DNA of 64,000 nucleotides from JASGDN01 sp049840815 (GTDB taxonomy: Bacteria > Chloroflexota > Chloroflexia > Thermomicrobiales > UBA6265). Numbering within the stretch: position 1 is the first letter of the stretch; every line of letters begins with the position of its first letter. Location of the stretch: NCBI GenBank assembly GCA_049840815.1, contig JASGJI010000003.1:1-64000 (forward strand). Reading direction: 5' to 3'. This document shows, piece after piece, positions 1-8,310 of this stretch. Both the position numbers and the translations under genes were made by a program. The notes below the pieces were generated by a model. The model was not told where the DNA came from. It ran no database searches and saw only the letters and a list, made by a program, of their open reading frames with translations.

Positions 1-115
1 GCATGGCGATGCGTCCTGCCGCTACACTAGCGATGCTCGCACGCGCGACGTGTGTCGAGCATCAGCAGGAACGATCCCGCGATTCCGATCCAGGAAGTGA
101 GGATGCACGCCCGCG

Positions 116-901
116 ATGACGGACGATACGAAGGCCACACCTACCCCTCCCGACGATGCCCGCGACACGCCCTCCTCCGTCGTCGAGGCCAATGAGCAGA
201 CCGCACCCGCCTCGGCGGATGTCACCGCTGGCCGAAGGCGTGCGTCGTCAGCCGAGGGGAACCGATCCCGCTCGCTCTACGCCGTGCTTGGCATCGGTGT
301 GGCCTCGCTGCTCGTGCTGCTCGGCATCATCTACTTCTCCGCCACCAAGCGCGAGAATCCGGAGCAACCCATCTGCACCGCCGTCACGACCGATGCCGCC
401 GAGCACGCCATCCTCGCCGGGGAGGTCCATCGGATCGTTGTCAATTATGACAACCAGATCGAGTCCCCGACCGATTCCCAATGGGGGCCGGTGCTGGCGC
501 GAGTCGATTACGCCGACGGGAGCTGCGGGAACCTACCGCAGGGGCTCGTCGCCAAGGAGGAGATGGCACGCATCCTCGGCGTCGCCTATCTCTACAACCA
601 GATCACGACGGAGACGCAGGTCGAGATCGTGCTGCGCGGCACCGATGCGCTGAATCCGGCGCTGCTCGTGCTCCCGACCGCCACCCCGACAGAAGGTCCG
701 GTGGAGACGCCGACCCCCGCGACCCCGGCCAGCCCGATCATCATCGTCATCACCGCGACGCCGGAGCCGACGTCCACGCCGACCGAGATACCCTCTCCCT
801 CGCCGACGGAACCCGTGACTCCGAAGGCCGGGACCCCCGCCGCGGGTGCCACGTCACGCGCGACGCACACGCCAGAACCGACCGAGACCCCCCGCCCGTA
901 G
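116..901 (+). CDS. Single-pass membrane protein with Pro/Thr-rich tail, function unknown
   Basis: Not recognised as a named family. The 261-residue product has a hydrophilic N-terminus, one hydrophobic helix at about residues 54-75, an outer domain of about 110 residues with two cysteines (C87 and C137) that could form a disulfide, and a Pro/Thr/Ser-rich tail from about residue 185 to the end with repeated TPT and TPxP units. The topology suggests an anchor, a small extracytoplasmic domain and an extended wall-spanning stalk. No strong ribosome binding site precedes the ATG, so the start is uncertain. It stands alone, followed at once by a strong hairpin terminator and the convergent ABC transporter genes. 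Confidence 0.7.
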   Translation: MTDDTKATPTPPDDARDTPSSVVEANEQTAPASADVTAGRRRASSAEGNRSRSLYAVLGIGVASLLVLLGIIYFSATKRENPEQPICTAVTTDAAEHAILAGEVHRIVVNYDNQIESPTDSQWGPVLARVDYADGSCGNLPQGLVAKEEMARILGVAYLYNQITTETQVEIVLRGTDALNPALLVLPTATPTEGPVETPTPATPASPIIIVITATPEPTSTPTEIPSPSPTEPVTPKAGTPAAGATSRATHTPEPTETPRP

Positions 902-913
902 CCGACGGACGTG

Positions 914-948
914 AAAGGACCCGGCGCGATGGTCGCGCCGGGTCCTTT
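914..948. terminator. Bidirectional hairpin terminator
   Basis: A perfect GC-rich hairpin whose arms begin AAAGGACCCGG and end CCGGGTCCTTT, with a four-base loop. It lies between the convergent membrane protein and ABC permease genes. The flanking A and T tracts let it serve both strands. Confidence 0.85.
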
Positions 949-969
949 CGCGTTGTCGTGGTGGTTTGC

Positions 970-2058
970 TTACCTGGCGGTCGCGTCCCAGCGGAAGAAG
1001 CGGATCGCCACCGCGAACCCGATGAAGAAGATCGCCGTCAGCACCAGCAGGGGCACCCAGATCGCCCCGATGCCGTCGCCATACATCATCGGCTTTCGCA
1101 GCGCATCCACCAGGTAGCGCAGCGGCAGGATGTACGCGACCGGCTGCAACCAGCTCGGCATGCTGGAGACCGGAATGAAGACGCCGGAGAGGAAAAGCAT
1201 CGGGAACGAGATCGCGTTGCCGAATACCGCCGCCGTCTCCACGTTCCGGGAGACCGCCGCAATCGCGTAGCCGATCCCCAGGAACGCCAGCCCGCCCAGC
1301 GCCAGCACGCCGGTGATCAGCAGCCAGTTGCCGCGCACATCCAGCCCCCAGACGATCTTCGCCATCGCCATCAGCGCGAAGCAGGAGATCATCACGATCA
1401 CCAGTGCTGCAAGGATCCGTGTCAGCACGAACTCCCATAGCGGCAGGGGCGTCACCTTGATCCGGCGGAGGATGCCGCGTTCCCGGAAGCTTACGAAGCT
1501 CGTCGAGAGGCCGATCATCCCGGCGTTCATGATGCTCATCGCCAGCACGCCGGGCGTGAAGAAGTCGATGAACGTGGTATCGAGGTCCGCGACCTGCTGT
1601 TGCGAGACGGCGATTCCCTGCGGTTGTCCAAGGATGTCGAGCAGGGCGCTGCGCACGCTGGCGACGGCGATCTTGCTGGAGGGGCTGTCACTCTGCCCCG
1701 TCAGGAGCTGGAGCGGCGAGGACGCGGAGAGATCGCCTTCCGGGAAGACGATCACCAGGCTGCGATCGCTTTTCTCCAGCGCGGTCTGTTCCTCCTCGCG
1801 CGTGCCCTCGTAGATCTCGAACGATCCCGTGTCCTTCAGCGCCTGCACGACTTGCTGTCGGAGCGGCGTGTCGGCACCGGTGATGCCCACCGCCGGTTGG
1901 CCGCCGAGTCCGGAGCCGAAGAGGGCCGGGAAGATGAGGATGAAGACCGCCGGAAAGGCGATGTTCCAGAAGAAGGCGGCCCGGTTGCGCGCCGACATCT
2001 TCAGATTGGCGACAAGCATGGCCCAGAACGACGACGACCACGACCGCGACCACTGCAT
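970..2058 (-). CDS. ABC-2 type transporter permease
   Basis: Membrane subunit of an export-type ABC transporter (ABC-2 family). The 362-residue product has one N-terminal helix around residues 22-42, a long extracytoplasmic loop, then five or six membrane helices in the C-terminal half, the usual ABC-2/DrrB-like layout. The ATG at 2058 is preceded by AAGGAG at good spacing; the frame stays open further upstream only through GA-rich repeat sequence. The ATPase gene lies immediately upstream on the same strand, so the two form an exporter operon. The substrate cannot be read from sequence; relatives export drugs, lipids or polysaccharides. Confidence 0.9.
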   Translation of the reverse strand: MQWSRSWSSSFWAMLVANLKMSARNRAAFFWNIAFPAVFILIFPALFGSGLGGQPAVGITGADTPLRQQVVQALKDTGSFEIYEGTREEEQTALEKSDRSLVIVFPEGDLSASSPLQLLTGQSDSPSSKIAVASVRSALLDILGQPQGIAVSQQQVADLDTTFIDFFTPGVLAMSIMNAGMIGLSTSFVSFRERGILRRIKVTPLPLWEFVLTRILAALVIVMISCFALMAMAKIVWGLDVRGNWLLITGVLALGGLAFLGIGYAIAAVSRNVETAAVFGNAISFPMLFLSGVFIPVSSMPSWLQPVAYILPLRYLVDALRKPMMYGDGIGAIWVPLLVLTAIFFIGFAVAIRFFRWDATAR

Positions 2059-2078
2059 GAGAACTCCTTGAGGAGGGA

Positions 2079-2174
2079 GGACGGAGAACCGAGGACGAAG
2101 AAGAGGGGACCGAGTGCGCTTACATGCGTCGTCGTTTCCTGCGTCCTCGGTCCTCACTCCTCGGTTCTCGGTCC
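2079..2174. repeat. GA-rich inverted repeat between exporter genes
   Basis: Left arm GGACGGAGAACCGAGG (2079-2094) pairs with the complement of CCTCGGTTCTCGGTCC (2159-2174), 15 of 16 matching. Further GAGGACCGAG-type units lie around the arms. The element runs into the 3' end of the ATPase gene, where it encodes its basic, repetitive last 20 or so residues. Similar elements occur near 5.6 kb and 32 kb. Confidence 0.6.
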
Positions 2175-3169
2175 TCGGAAACGTAGGTGCGGCCGGTGCG
2201 CTGGATGAACACATCCTCCAGCGTCGCGCGGGTGCTGGAGAGGTCGCCCAGCGTCAGGCCGCGTTCCTTCGCCAGTTCCAGCAGGCCGACCAGCGTCGCC
2301 TGCGCGTCGGCAGTCTGGAGGCGAACGCGCGTCTCCCCGCCTTCCTCGGACAGCGTGGAGGCCGTGACGCCGGCGATGGTCGCGAAACGCTCCTGGTCCG
2401 GCAGCGCCGCCGCCGGCGTCAGGTTCGCACTCACGGTCGCTTCCTGTCCGAGCGCGCGGATGAGGCCAGCAGGCGTGTCGCAGACGATGACGTGGCCGCC
2501 ATCCATGATCGCGATGCGGTCGCAGAGGACCTCGGCTTCTTCCATGTAGTGCGTGGTGAGGACGACGGTTGTCCCGGCATCGCGCACCCCGAGGATCGTC
2601 TCCCACAGGCTGCGGCGGGCGTGGGGATCGAGTCCGGTGGTCGGCTCGTCGAGGAACGTCACCTTCGGCTGGTTGACGAGTGCGAGCGCGATGCTGAGCC
2701 GTTGCGCCTGCCCGCCGGAGAGCTCCTCCACGCGCGCCTTTGCCTTCTCCTGCAGCCCGACGAGCGTCAGGAGTTCGGGCACGCGCGCCTTCGGGTTCGG
2801 CGTGCCGTACATGTGCCCGAAGAGTTCCACCAGTTCGGCGGCGGAGAGGTAGGGAAAGAGCGAGGTGGATTGCAGCTGGACCCCGATGATCTTGCGCACC
2901 TGCTCCGACTGGGCAACGGCGTCGAGACCGGCGACGGTGATCCTTCCAGCGTCGGGCGTGCGCAGGCCTTCGATCATTTCGAGTGTGGTGGTCTTGCCGG
3001 CGCCGTTCGGACCGAGGATGCCGAAGATCTCGCCGGTGCGCACCTCCAGGTCGATGCCATCGACGGCGGTGAAGTCCTTGTAGCGCTTGGTGAGGCCACG
3101 GATCTGGATGATCGGTGCGCTGGATGCGGCTGTGCCGGGATCGGATGCGGCGTTGGCAGGAGAGGCCAT
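2120..3169 (-). CDS. ABC transporter ATP-binding protein
   Basis: ATPase partner of the downstream ABC-2 permease. The 349-residue product carries Walker A GPNGAGKT (residues 53-60), the signature LSGGQ (150-154), Walker B TFLDEP (171-176) and the switch histidine H207, followed by a C-terminal extension typical of DrrA/CcmA-like exporters. I chose MASPAN as start; the frame is open to 3217 but the extra residues do not look like family sequence. The last 20 or so residues (SEDREPRSEDRGRRKRRRM) are unusual and come from a GA-rich repeat that has entered the gene end. ATP hydrolysis by this subunit should power export through the permease. Confidence 0.92.
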   Translation of the reverse strand: MASPANAASDPGTAASSAPIIQIRGLTKRYKDFTAVDGIDLEVRTGEIFGILGPNGAGKTTTLEMIEGLRTPDAGRITVAGLDAVAQSEQVRKIIGVQLQSTSLFPYLSAAELVELFGHMYGTPNPKARVPELLTLVGLQEKAKARVEELSGGQAQRLSIALALVNQPKVTFLDEPTTGLDPHARRSLWETILGVRDAGTTVVLTTHYMEEAEVLCDRIAIMDGGHVIVCDTPAGLIRALGQEATVSANLTPAAALPDQERFATIAGVTASTLSEEGGETRVRLQTADAQATLVGLLELAKERGLTLGDLSSTRATLEDVFIQRTGRTYVSEDREPRSEDRGRRKRRRM

Positions 3170-3276
3170 ACGGTCAACGTGTCCTTGTGGTAGGCATGCG
3201 AAATAGCAGCTGGGCACGAGGTCCGCCGCCGTTGCTCATGCTAGCACCGTGTGGCAAGGGGGTTGGGCAGATTCGG

Positions 3277-3843
3277 TCAGGAATGCGCAACCGGCTCGGA
3301 GAGGCGTGACTCCCAATCAGAAACGACCGGCCGCACATCGAACTCTTCTATCGCCATGCGGACGAAGGCGGCGGCGCTCACCGGCCCGGTGACGAGGTGC
3401 GTCTTGTGGAAGGTCCATGGTTCGCGGCGCGCCTCCGCATCGACGAAGGCGGACCCAACGTGGAGATGTGGCCATGTGCGTTTGGCATAGGGGTCGTTCG
3501 GGGTCCAGTGATAGGTCAGAACCTCGTCGAATTGCGAACGCCCATCTCCGCGAAAGATCTGGTACACCGAGGTGACAGGCACAACAATCAAGTCCTTGGG
3601 GGCGTCTGATACCGGTTCGACGAAGAGGCTTTGGCGATACCCGAGCCAAAGCCGTCCGCGATTCCGATTGGTTTTCAGTTCGACGTACCGATCTCGCGCC
3701 AGGATGATATCGCCCTTGAGTCCTGCCGAGACATGCGGATGGGGTTGGGTGGAGACAAATACCGGCTCTCGGACAATCGCCTTGATCGCCTGGATGATTG
3801 GTTCAGTGTGGGCATGAAACAGATCGATCGCAGTTCTGCTCAT
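3277..3843 (-). CDS. Hypothetical protein, second gene of a toxin-antitoxin-like pair
   Basis: Not recognised. The 188-residue soluble protein has no signal peptide or membrane helix. Visible features are a basic stretch VELKTNRNRGRLWLGYRQ near residues 54-71 and a WPHLHVG motif near residues 124-130, with several conserved-looking histidines and acidic residues. Its ATG overlaps the stop of a 78-residue acidic gene upstream (ATGA, 4 bases), implying translational coupling. Gene sizes, overlap and order resemble type II toxin-antitoxin operons, with this one in the toxin position, but I cannot assign a toxin family. G+C is lower than in the neighbours. Confidence 0.6.
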   Translation of the reverse strand: MSRTAIDLFHAHTEPIIQAIKAIVREPVFVSTQPHPHVSAGLKGDIILARDRYVELKTNRNRGRLWLGYRQSLFVEPVSDAPKDLIVVPVTSVYQIFRGDGRSQFDEVLTYHWTPNDPYAKRTWPHLHVGSAFVDAEARREPWTFHKTHLVTGPVSAAAFVRMAIEEFDVRPVVSDWESRLSEPVAHS

Positions 3844-4076
3844 ACGGCGCGCAGCGATTCGTAAAATGGAATCGAAGCTGAGATGAGTGAGATTTGGGGG
3901 TTGTACTCCTCATACTCGCCGGCTCGATAGCGTCTGACGAATTCCTCCGGTGTGATACCGAGTACCTCGTCGACGTGACGCGTGAAGATGGCCAGCCATT
4001 CACTCGTGCTGATGTAGACCACGTCGGGTTCGAACGACTCTTGGTGATCGGATTCCTGGGTGTCGTGAGCGCGCAT
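3840..4076 (-). CDS. Small acidic protein, antitoxin-like
   Basis: The 78-residue product starts at the ATG at 4076, preceded by AAAGGA. It has an acidic N-terminus and a helical segment LGITPEEFVRRYRAGEYEEY near residues 40-59, a pattern I associate with small regulatory or antitoxin-like proteins that sit before a larger partner. The stop overlaps the start of the 188-residue gene by four bases. The likely role is as the labile partner or DNA-binding regulator of that protein; this is inferred from size and arrangement only. A longer open frame reaches 4187 but has no ribosome binding site. Confidence 0.55.
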   Translation of the reverse strand: MRAHDTQESDHQESFEPDVVYISTSEWLAIFTRHVDEVLGITPEEFVRRYRAGEYEEYNPQISLISASIPFYESLRAV

Positions 4077-4227
4077 GAGGCCATCCTTTCGCTGATCGAT
4101 GCACCCTTGATTGTAGCAGTGCGCTCGACGCATGCTCGTACCCGTGCGCGGGTGGTATGGGATCATGGACGGGCACACGCGCCGCATCGCGCGGCCAGGT
4201 TGTCATCCTTCGCAGAAAGCCCCGCTC

Positions 4228-5160
4228 ATGTCCGATTCATCCCCCCAGCATCCAAACGCGGGCATCGCCGCCTCTCTCGCCCATCATGACCGCGTGATGC
4301 AGGCCGAGCGGCACGATTTGCCTGCCATGCGCACCGTCTCCGCCACCCGCTACGTTTCGCCCTTCCGCGAGGGAGGCTCCCTGCCCGGCCTGATCGAAGC
4401 GGACGACGATGGCCTCTACGTCGTCAAGTTCCGGGGTGCGGCCCAAGGCACCAAGAGTCTCGTGGCCGAACTGATCGCCGGAGAGATCGGGCGGTCGCTG
4501 GGCATGGCCGTGCCCGAACTCGTCTTCTTCGAGATGCCGAAGGGCTTCGGGATGGCCGAACCCGATCCGGAGATCCGCGAACTGCTGGAGCGCAGCGAGG
4601 GGGTCAACCTCGGGCTCGACTTCCTGCCCGGTGCGCTGCCGTTCGATCTTGCCGCCGCCACGAAGCGCCCGGTTGATCCCGTCCTGGCCGCCGACATCGT
4701 CTGGTTCGATGCGTTCATCGCGAACGTCGATCGCACCACGCGCAATCCGAATATGCTGCGCTGGCACGACCGTCTGTGGCTGATCGACCAGGGCGCGGCC
4801 ATCTTCCCGCACCATCGCTGGGCCGATCCCGCCGAGCAGGGACGTCGCCCCTTCCCGTCGATCAAGGACCACATCCTGCTCCCGGTTGCCGGCTCGCTGA
4901 TCGAGGCTGACCGTCGCATGGCGGATCGCCTGCGCGAGGAAGACCTCTGGGCAATCGTCAGCATGGTGCCGGATGACTGGCTCGGCGAGGATGCGCAAGT
5001 CGGCGGTCCCGATGCGCAGCGCGCGGCGTATGTGGCGTACTTCAATGCACGGCTGCAGGCCCCGCGCCCATACATCGCGGAAGGAGAGCGCCTGCGTACC
5101 GATGCTGCCGTGGGTGTCATCGATCCGGAACGCGCCACGCGGGGACGGCGTCGTGAGTAG
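4228..5160 (+). CDS. HipA-like kinase domain protein
   Basis: A 310-residue protein resembling the compact HipA-like kinase family (HipA_2). Visible kinase features are the N-lobe lysine in YVVKF (K67), the catalytic loop NVDRTTRN (residues 166-173, D168 and N173) and a metal-binding aspartate in LIDQG (D187). True HipA is a serine kinase toxin acting on glutamyl-tRNA synthetase; this shorter family lacks the HipB partner and its substrate is unknown to me. The next gene, a DUF3037 protein, overlaps its end by eight bases, so the two are translated together. The start at 4228 was chosen because upstream codons do not fit the family. Confidence 0.8.
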   Translation: MSDSSPQHPNAGIAASLAHHDRVMQAERHDLPAMRTVSATRYVSPFREGGSLPGLIEADDDGLYVVKFRGAAQGTKSLVAELIAGEIGRSLGMAVPELVFFEMPKGFGMAEPDPEIRELLERSEGVNLGLDFLPGALPFDLAAATKRPVDPVLAADIVWFDAFIANVDRTTRNPNMLRWHDRLWLIDQGAAIFPHHRWADPAEQGRRPFPSIKDHILLPVAGSLIEADRRMADRLREEDLWAIVSMVPDDWLGEDAQVGGPDAQRAAYVAYFNARLQAPRPYIAEGERLRTDAAVGVIDPERATRGRRRE

Positions 5161-5548
5161 CGTTGCCATCCGGGAGGTCCCGTATCTCTACGCCGTGCTG
5201 CGAGTGGTGCCGCGTGTCGAGCGGGAGGAGTTCTTCAACGCGGGAGTGGTCGTCTTCTCCCGGCCCGGTCGCTTCCTCGGCGTGCGGACGCACCTGGATG
5301 CCGCGAAGCTGCACGTGCTCGATTCCGCCTGCGATCACGCGCTGGTCGCGGCGTATCTCGCGGGCATCGAGGCGGTGGCGGCGGGCGAGAAGGACGCCGG
5401 TCCGATGGCGGGCCTCGACCTCTCGGAGCGATTCCACTGGATCGCCGCGCCCAGCAACACGATCATCCAGCCCTCACCGGTGCATCCCGGCCGCACGATC
5501 GACCTCGTCGTCACGCTGGACCGTCTTTTCACGACACTCGTCCTCTGA
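5153..5548 (+). CDS. DUF3037 family protein
   Basis: A 131-residue protein matching my memory of DUF3037: an N-terminal AVLRVVPRVEREEFFNAGVV segment, then a SERFHWIAAPSNTIIQPSPVHPG region, ending in a helical TLDRLFTTLVL tail. The start is GTG at 5153, inside the last codons of the HipA-like kinase gene (eight-base overlap). The function of the family is not known. Its tight coupling to the kinase suggests that it is the regulator, substrate or inhibitor of that kinase. Confidence 0.8.
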   Translation: MSSVAIREVPYLYAVLRVVPRVEREEFFNAGVVVFSRPGRFLGVRTHLDAAKLHVLDSACDHALVAAYLAGIEAVAAGEKDAGPMAGLDLSERFHWIAAPSNTIIQPSPVHPGRTIDLVVTLDRLFTTLVL

Positions 5549-5551
5549 GCG

Positions 5552-5635
5552 AGCGGAGAGGCGAGATGAGTGAGGTGGGCGCCCTGCGGAGACGTGATCA
5601 CCGAGAGGCACTCACTCCTCACTTCTCTCCCCTCC
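5552..5635. repeat. GA-rich imperfect inverted repeat between convergent genes
   Basis: A purine-rich arm (around GGAGAGGCGAGATGAGTGAG, 5555-5574) faces a pyrimidine-rich arm (CTCACTCCTCACTTCTCTCC, 5611-5630), with about 16 of 20 positions complementary. It occupies the gap between the DUF3037 gene and the convergent HAD phosphatase gene and may act as their terminator. It resembles the elements near 2.1 kb and 32 kb. Confidence 0.5.
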
Positions 5636-6417
5636 TACCTCACGTCGTCGATGAGATCGGCAATGGAGTTCACGGTGCGTGACGGGCGATAGGGGAACGT
5701 CGCCGCCCGCTCCTCGGTCGTGCTGCCGGTCAGCACCAGCACCGTGCGCAACCCTGCCTCGATGCCGGCGATCACGTCCGTGTCCATCCGGTCGCCGATC
5801 ATCACGGTCTCTTCGGAGTGCACGTTGAGCGTGCGCAGCGCCGAGCGCATCATCAGCGGGTTCGGCTTGCCCACGAAGTACGGCATCGCGCCGGTCGCCT
5901 TCGCCACCAGCGCGACAAGGGCGCCTGTCGCCGGGAGCGGCCCATCGGTGGAAGGTCCGGTCGGGTCCGGGTTGGTCGCGATGAAGCGGGCACCCTCGTT
6001 GATGAGGCGCACGGCTCGCGTCAGCCGCTCGAAGCTGTACGTCCGCGTCTCCCCGATCACCACATAGTCCGGATTGCGGTCGACCAGTGCATAGCCGACC
6101 TCGTGCAACGCCGTCGTCAGGCCGGCCTCGCCGATCACGAAGGCGCTGCCACCCGGTCGCTGCGTGGAGAGGAACTGGGCGGTGGCGAGGGCGCTCGTCC
6201 AGATGTCCTTCTCCGTTACCTGGATGCCGGAGTGCGCCAGCCGGAACGCGAGATCCCGCGCGGTGTACATGGAGTTGTTCGTGAGGATAAGGAAGGGGTA
6301 TCCATGCTCGCGGAGGTTCGTGATGAACTCGTGGGCGCCGGGGATGGCTTGTTCTTCGTGGACGATCACGCCGTCCATGTCCATCAGGTAGTTTCGGATC
6401 GGCGGAAGATCGGACAT
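5635..6417 (-). CDS. HAD-IIA family hydrolase (NagD-like phosphatase)
   Basis: Cytoplasmic phosphatase of the haloacid dehalogenase superfamily, subfamily IIA, which hydrolyses small phosphoesters such as nucleotides or sugar phosphates. Motif I is DMDGV (nucleophile D13, acid D15), motif II the LTNNS stretch, motif III the lysine in GKPNP, and motif IV GDRMDTD. Length (260 residues) fits the family. The ATG at 6417 has GGAG eight bases upstream; an earlier in-frame ATG at 6441 has none. The natural substrate is not evident from the context. Confidence 0.9.
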   Translation of the reverse strand: MSDLPPIRNYLMDMDGVIVHEEQAIPGAHEFITNLREHGYPFLILTNNSMYTARDLAFRLAHSGIQVTEKDIWTSALATAQFLSTQRPGGSAFVIGEAGLTTALHEVGYALVDRNPDYVVIGETRTYSFERLTRAVRLINEGARFIATNPDPTGPSTDGPLPATGALVALVAKATGAMPYFVGKPNPLMMRSALRTLNVHSEETVMIGDRMDTDVIAGIEAGLRTVLVLTGSTTEERAATFPYRPSRTVNSIADLIDDVR

Positions 6418-6551
6418 CGGTGGGACTCCATGGGCTGACATGGGGAGACGGTGGACGCCGCCGGCATGGCGGTGGCGTCCTTCACTGGCCCAAGTCTACC
6501 CGGTGGTCGGGCTCCATCGATGATGCGCAGGCGGTACGGACGGGTGCCGCT

Positions 6552-7433
6552 TCAGTCGATGCCGATCATCGTTCCCGGCACGACGAGTGAGCGTACGTCT
6601 TCACCCCGGGCGTCGCGTTCCTTCAGGTCGCGCAGGAAGTCAAGGAACCCGACCTTCGGTGCCCACCCGATTACCTCGGTCGCCTCCGAGAGGTTGTGCT
6701 GCTCCACTCGCTCCGGTAACGGAATCTCGTACTTCGCGATGAGATCGATCGCGCCCGGAACCTGCGATTCCAGCCACGCCGGACCGAGCGTGGGGAAGTC
6801 CGCGAGGACATCATCCGGGATGCCGTGCGCGGTGTGGACGATGGTGCGGAAGAGCCCAAACCGGTGGTCGAGCGCCCCGGTGAGTGCGGCGACGGTCGCA
6901 TCCGCCACGTCCTGCCGGTCGACGCCGTTGCGGAGCAAACGCGGGCCGAACGTGAGGTACGGCGCGGGCACGAACTCGTGGTAGCGCAGCATCGCGATGG
7001 ATGCGCCAGTGATCTCGTGATAGGTGCGGCACATCTCTTCGCCCAGCACCTTCGTGAGCCCGTAGACGCTGCCCCAGCCGTACGCCATCGACGAGGCGTA
7101 GACGATAGCCCCGATACCCTCGGCGCGGCAGGCCTCGAAGACGTTGAACGTGCCATCGATATTGACGGCAAAGATGGTGGCATCGCTGACCGGTGGCCGA
7201 AGGGCGCTGTGCCACGCTGCGAGATGGATGACGGCATCGGCTCCGGCGATGGCCTGCTGCACGTCCGTGACGGAGCGGGTGTCGCATCGTATGAACTCGC
7301 CGAGCGCGAGGACATCGGGCGGTGGCATCACCATATCGGCAAGTCGCAGGCGGTATCCGGCAGCCGCGGCGGTGCGGGCAATGGCCTGCCCGCCGTTTCC
7401 TCCCGCGCCGGTGATGGTGACGAGCTGGTTCAT
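6552..7433 (-). CDS. NAD-dependent epimerase/dehydratase family protein
   Basis: An extended short-chain dehydrogenase. The 293-residue product has the nucleotide-binding glycine motif TGAGGNGG (residues 8-15) and the catalytic YxxxK (Y124, K128, in VYGLTK). Relatives act on nucleotide sugars or uronic acids. The YASSMAYGWGSVYGLTK active-site region resembles uronate dehydrogenase-type proteins, so oxidation of a sugar acid is possible. The start at 7433 follows AAGGAA at good spacing. It lies in a run of minus-strand enzyme genes with gaps of over 100 bases, so it may have its own promoter. Confidence 0.88.
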   Translation of the reverse strand: MNQLVTITGAGGNGGQAIARTAAAAGYRLRLADMVMPPPDVLALGEFIRCDTRSVTDVQQAIAGADAVIHLAAWHSALRPPVSDATIFAVNIDGTFNVFEACRAEGIGAIVYASSMAYGWGSVYGLTKVLGEEMCRTYHEITGASIAMLRYHEFVPAPYLTFGPRLLRNGVDRQDVADATVAALTGALDHRFGLFRTIVHTAHGIPDDVLADFPTLGPAWLESQVPGAIDLIAKYEIPLPERVEQHNLSEATEVIGWAPKVGFLDFLRDLKERDARGEDVRSLVVPGTMIGID

Positions 7434-7566
7434 GACGGCGTTCCTTCGGACGAGGACGGAAGTGCGCCAGGGATGCGCCCGCGCACGATGCGTCTCCCGG
7501 TCGCCACGGTCAATCCTCCGCACTCCCCATTCGGGGAGCCGGGGGATTGCGCGGCAGAAATGGAAC

Positions 7567-8166
7567 TCAGTCGTGCACGATGCGGTAGATCGTGTGCGTC
7601 ACTAGGGCCTCCTGACGGGTGGACACCGCCTCCAGATTGATGTGCCCCACCCCCTCGAAGAGGCGTACGCCATCACCCGCCACCATCGGCACGCGGTGGA
7701 TGCGGATCTCGTCCAGCAGGCCAGCGGCCAGGTATTCGTTGACGGTCGTCGTGCCACCGGCGAGCGCGACATCGCGCTCGCCCGCCGCTTCCCGGGCCTG
7801 CGCCAGTGCCGACTCGATCCCATCGGTCACGAAGAAGAACGTCGTGCCGCCTTCCATCGGGAGCGGATCGCGTGGGTAGTGCGTGAGCACGAAGACGGGC
7901 GCGTGATAGGGCGGATTCTCGCCCCACCACCCTTGCCACTCCATGTCCCACTCCCCGCGGCCGGGATCGAACATGTTGCGGCCCATGATGTATGCGCCGA
8001 TGTTTGTCCGCATGCCGTCCTCGGCGAGCCGATCCTCCGGCGTCTTGAACATCCAGGCGGTCAACGCGTTCTTGTCGATATCGCCGAAGGGGTGTTCCAG
8101 CGACTGGTTATGTCCTGCCGTGTAGCCATCGAGGGAAACGGCACAATCGCAAACGACTTTCGCCAT
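7567..8166 (-). CDS. RibD C-terminal/dihydrofolate reductase-like family protein
   Basis: A 199-residue protein of the RibD_C/DHFR-like reductase family. It begins with the family's typical VVCDCAVSLDGYTAG strand and has a MGRNMFDPG segment, a central FVLTHYPRDP strand and the conserved ALAGGTTTVNEYLAAGLLDEIRIHRVP region that forms the NADPH site in relatives. Family members reduce pterin- or riboflavin-type intermediates, but stand-alone proteins like this one are mostly uncharacterised. The start at 8166 has GGAG nine bases upstream; the frame is open to 8310 without family-like sequence. Confidence 0.88.
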   Translation of the reverse strand: MAKVVCDCAVSLDGYTAGHNQSLEHPFGDIDKNALTAWMFKTPEDRLAEDGMRTNIGAYIMGRNMFDPGRGEWDMEWQGWWGENPPYHAPVFVLTHYPRDPLPMEGGTTFFFVTDGIESALAQAREAAGERDVALAGGTTTVNEYLAAGLLDEIRIHRVPMVAGDGVRLFEGVGHINLEAVSTRQEALVTHTIYRIVHD

Positions 8167-8310
8167 GCGTGTCTGCTCCGTGAGCGGGATTCGTCGTGAT
8201 CCGGCGCCGACCGGCTGTCGTGCCGGTGACCGTCTCGATGGTAAAGAACGGAGTTGTTCCCGGCTTCTTCCCGCTTGCGCCATGCCTGTCCCGTAGCATG
8301 GGCTGACCAT

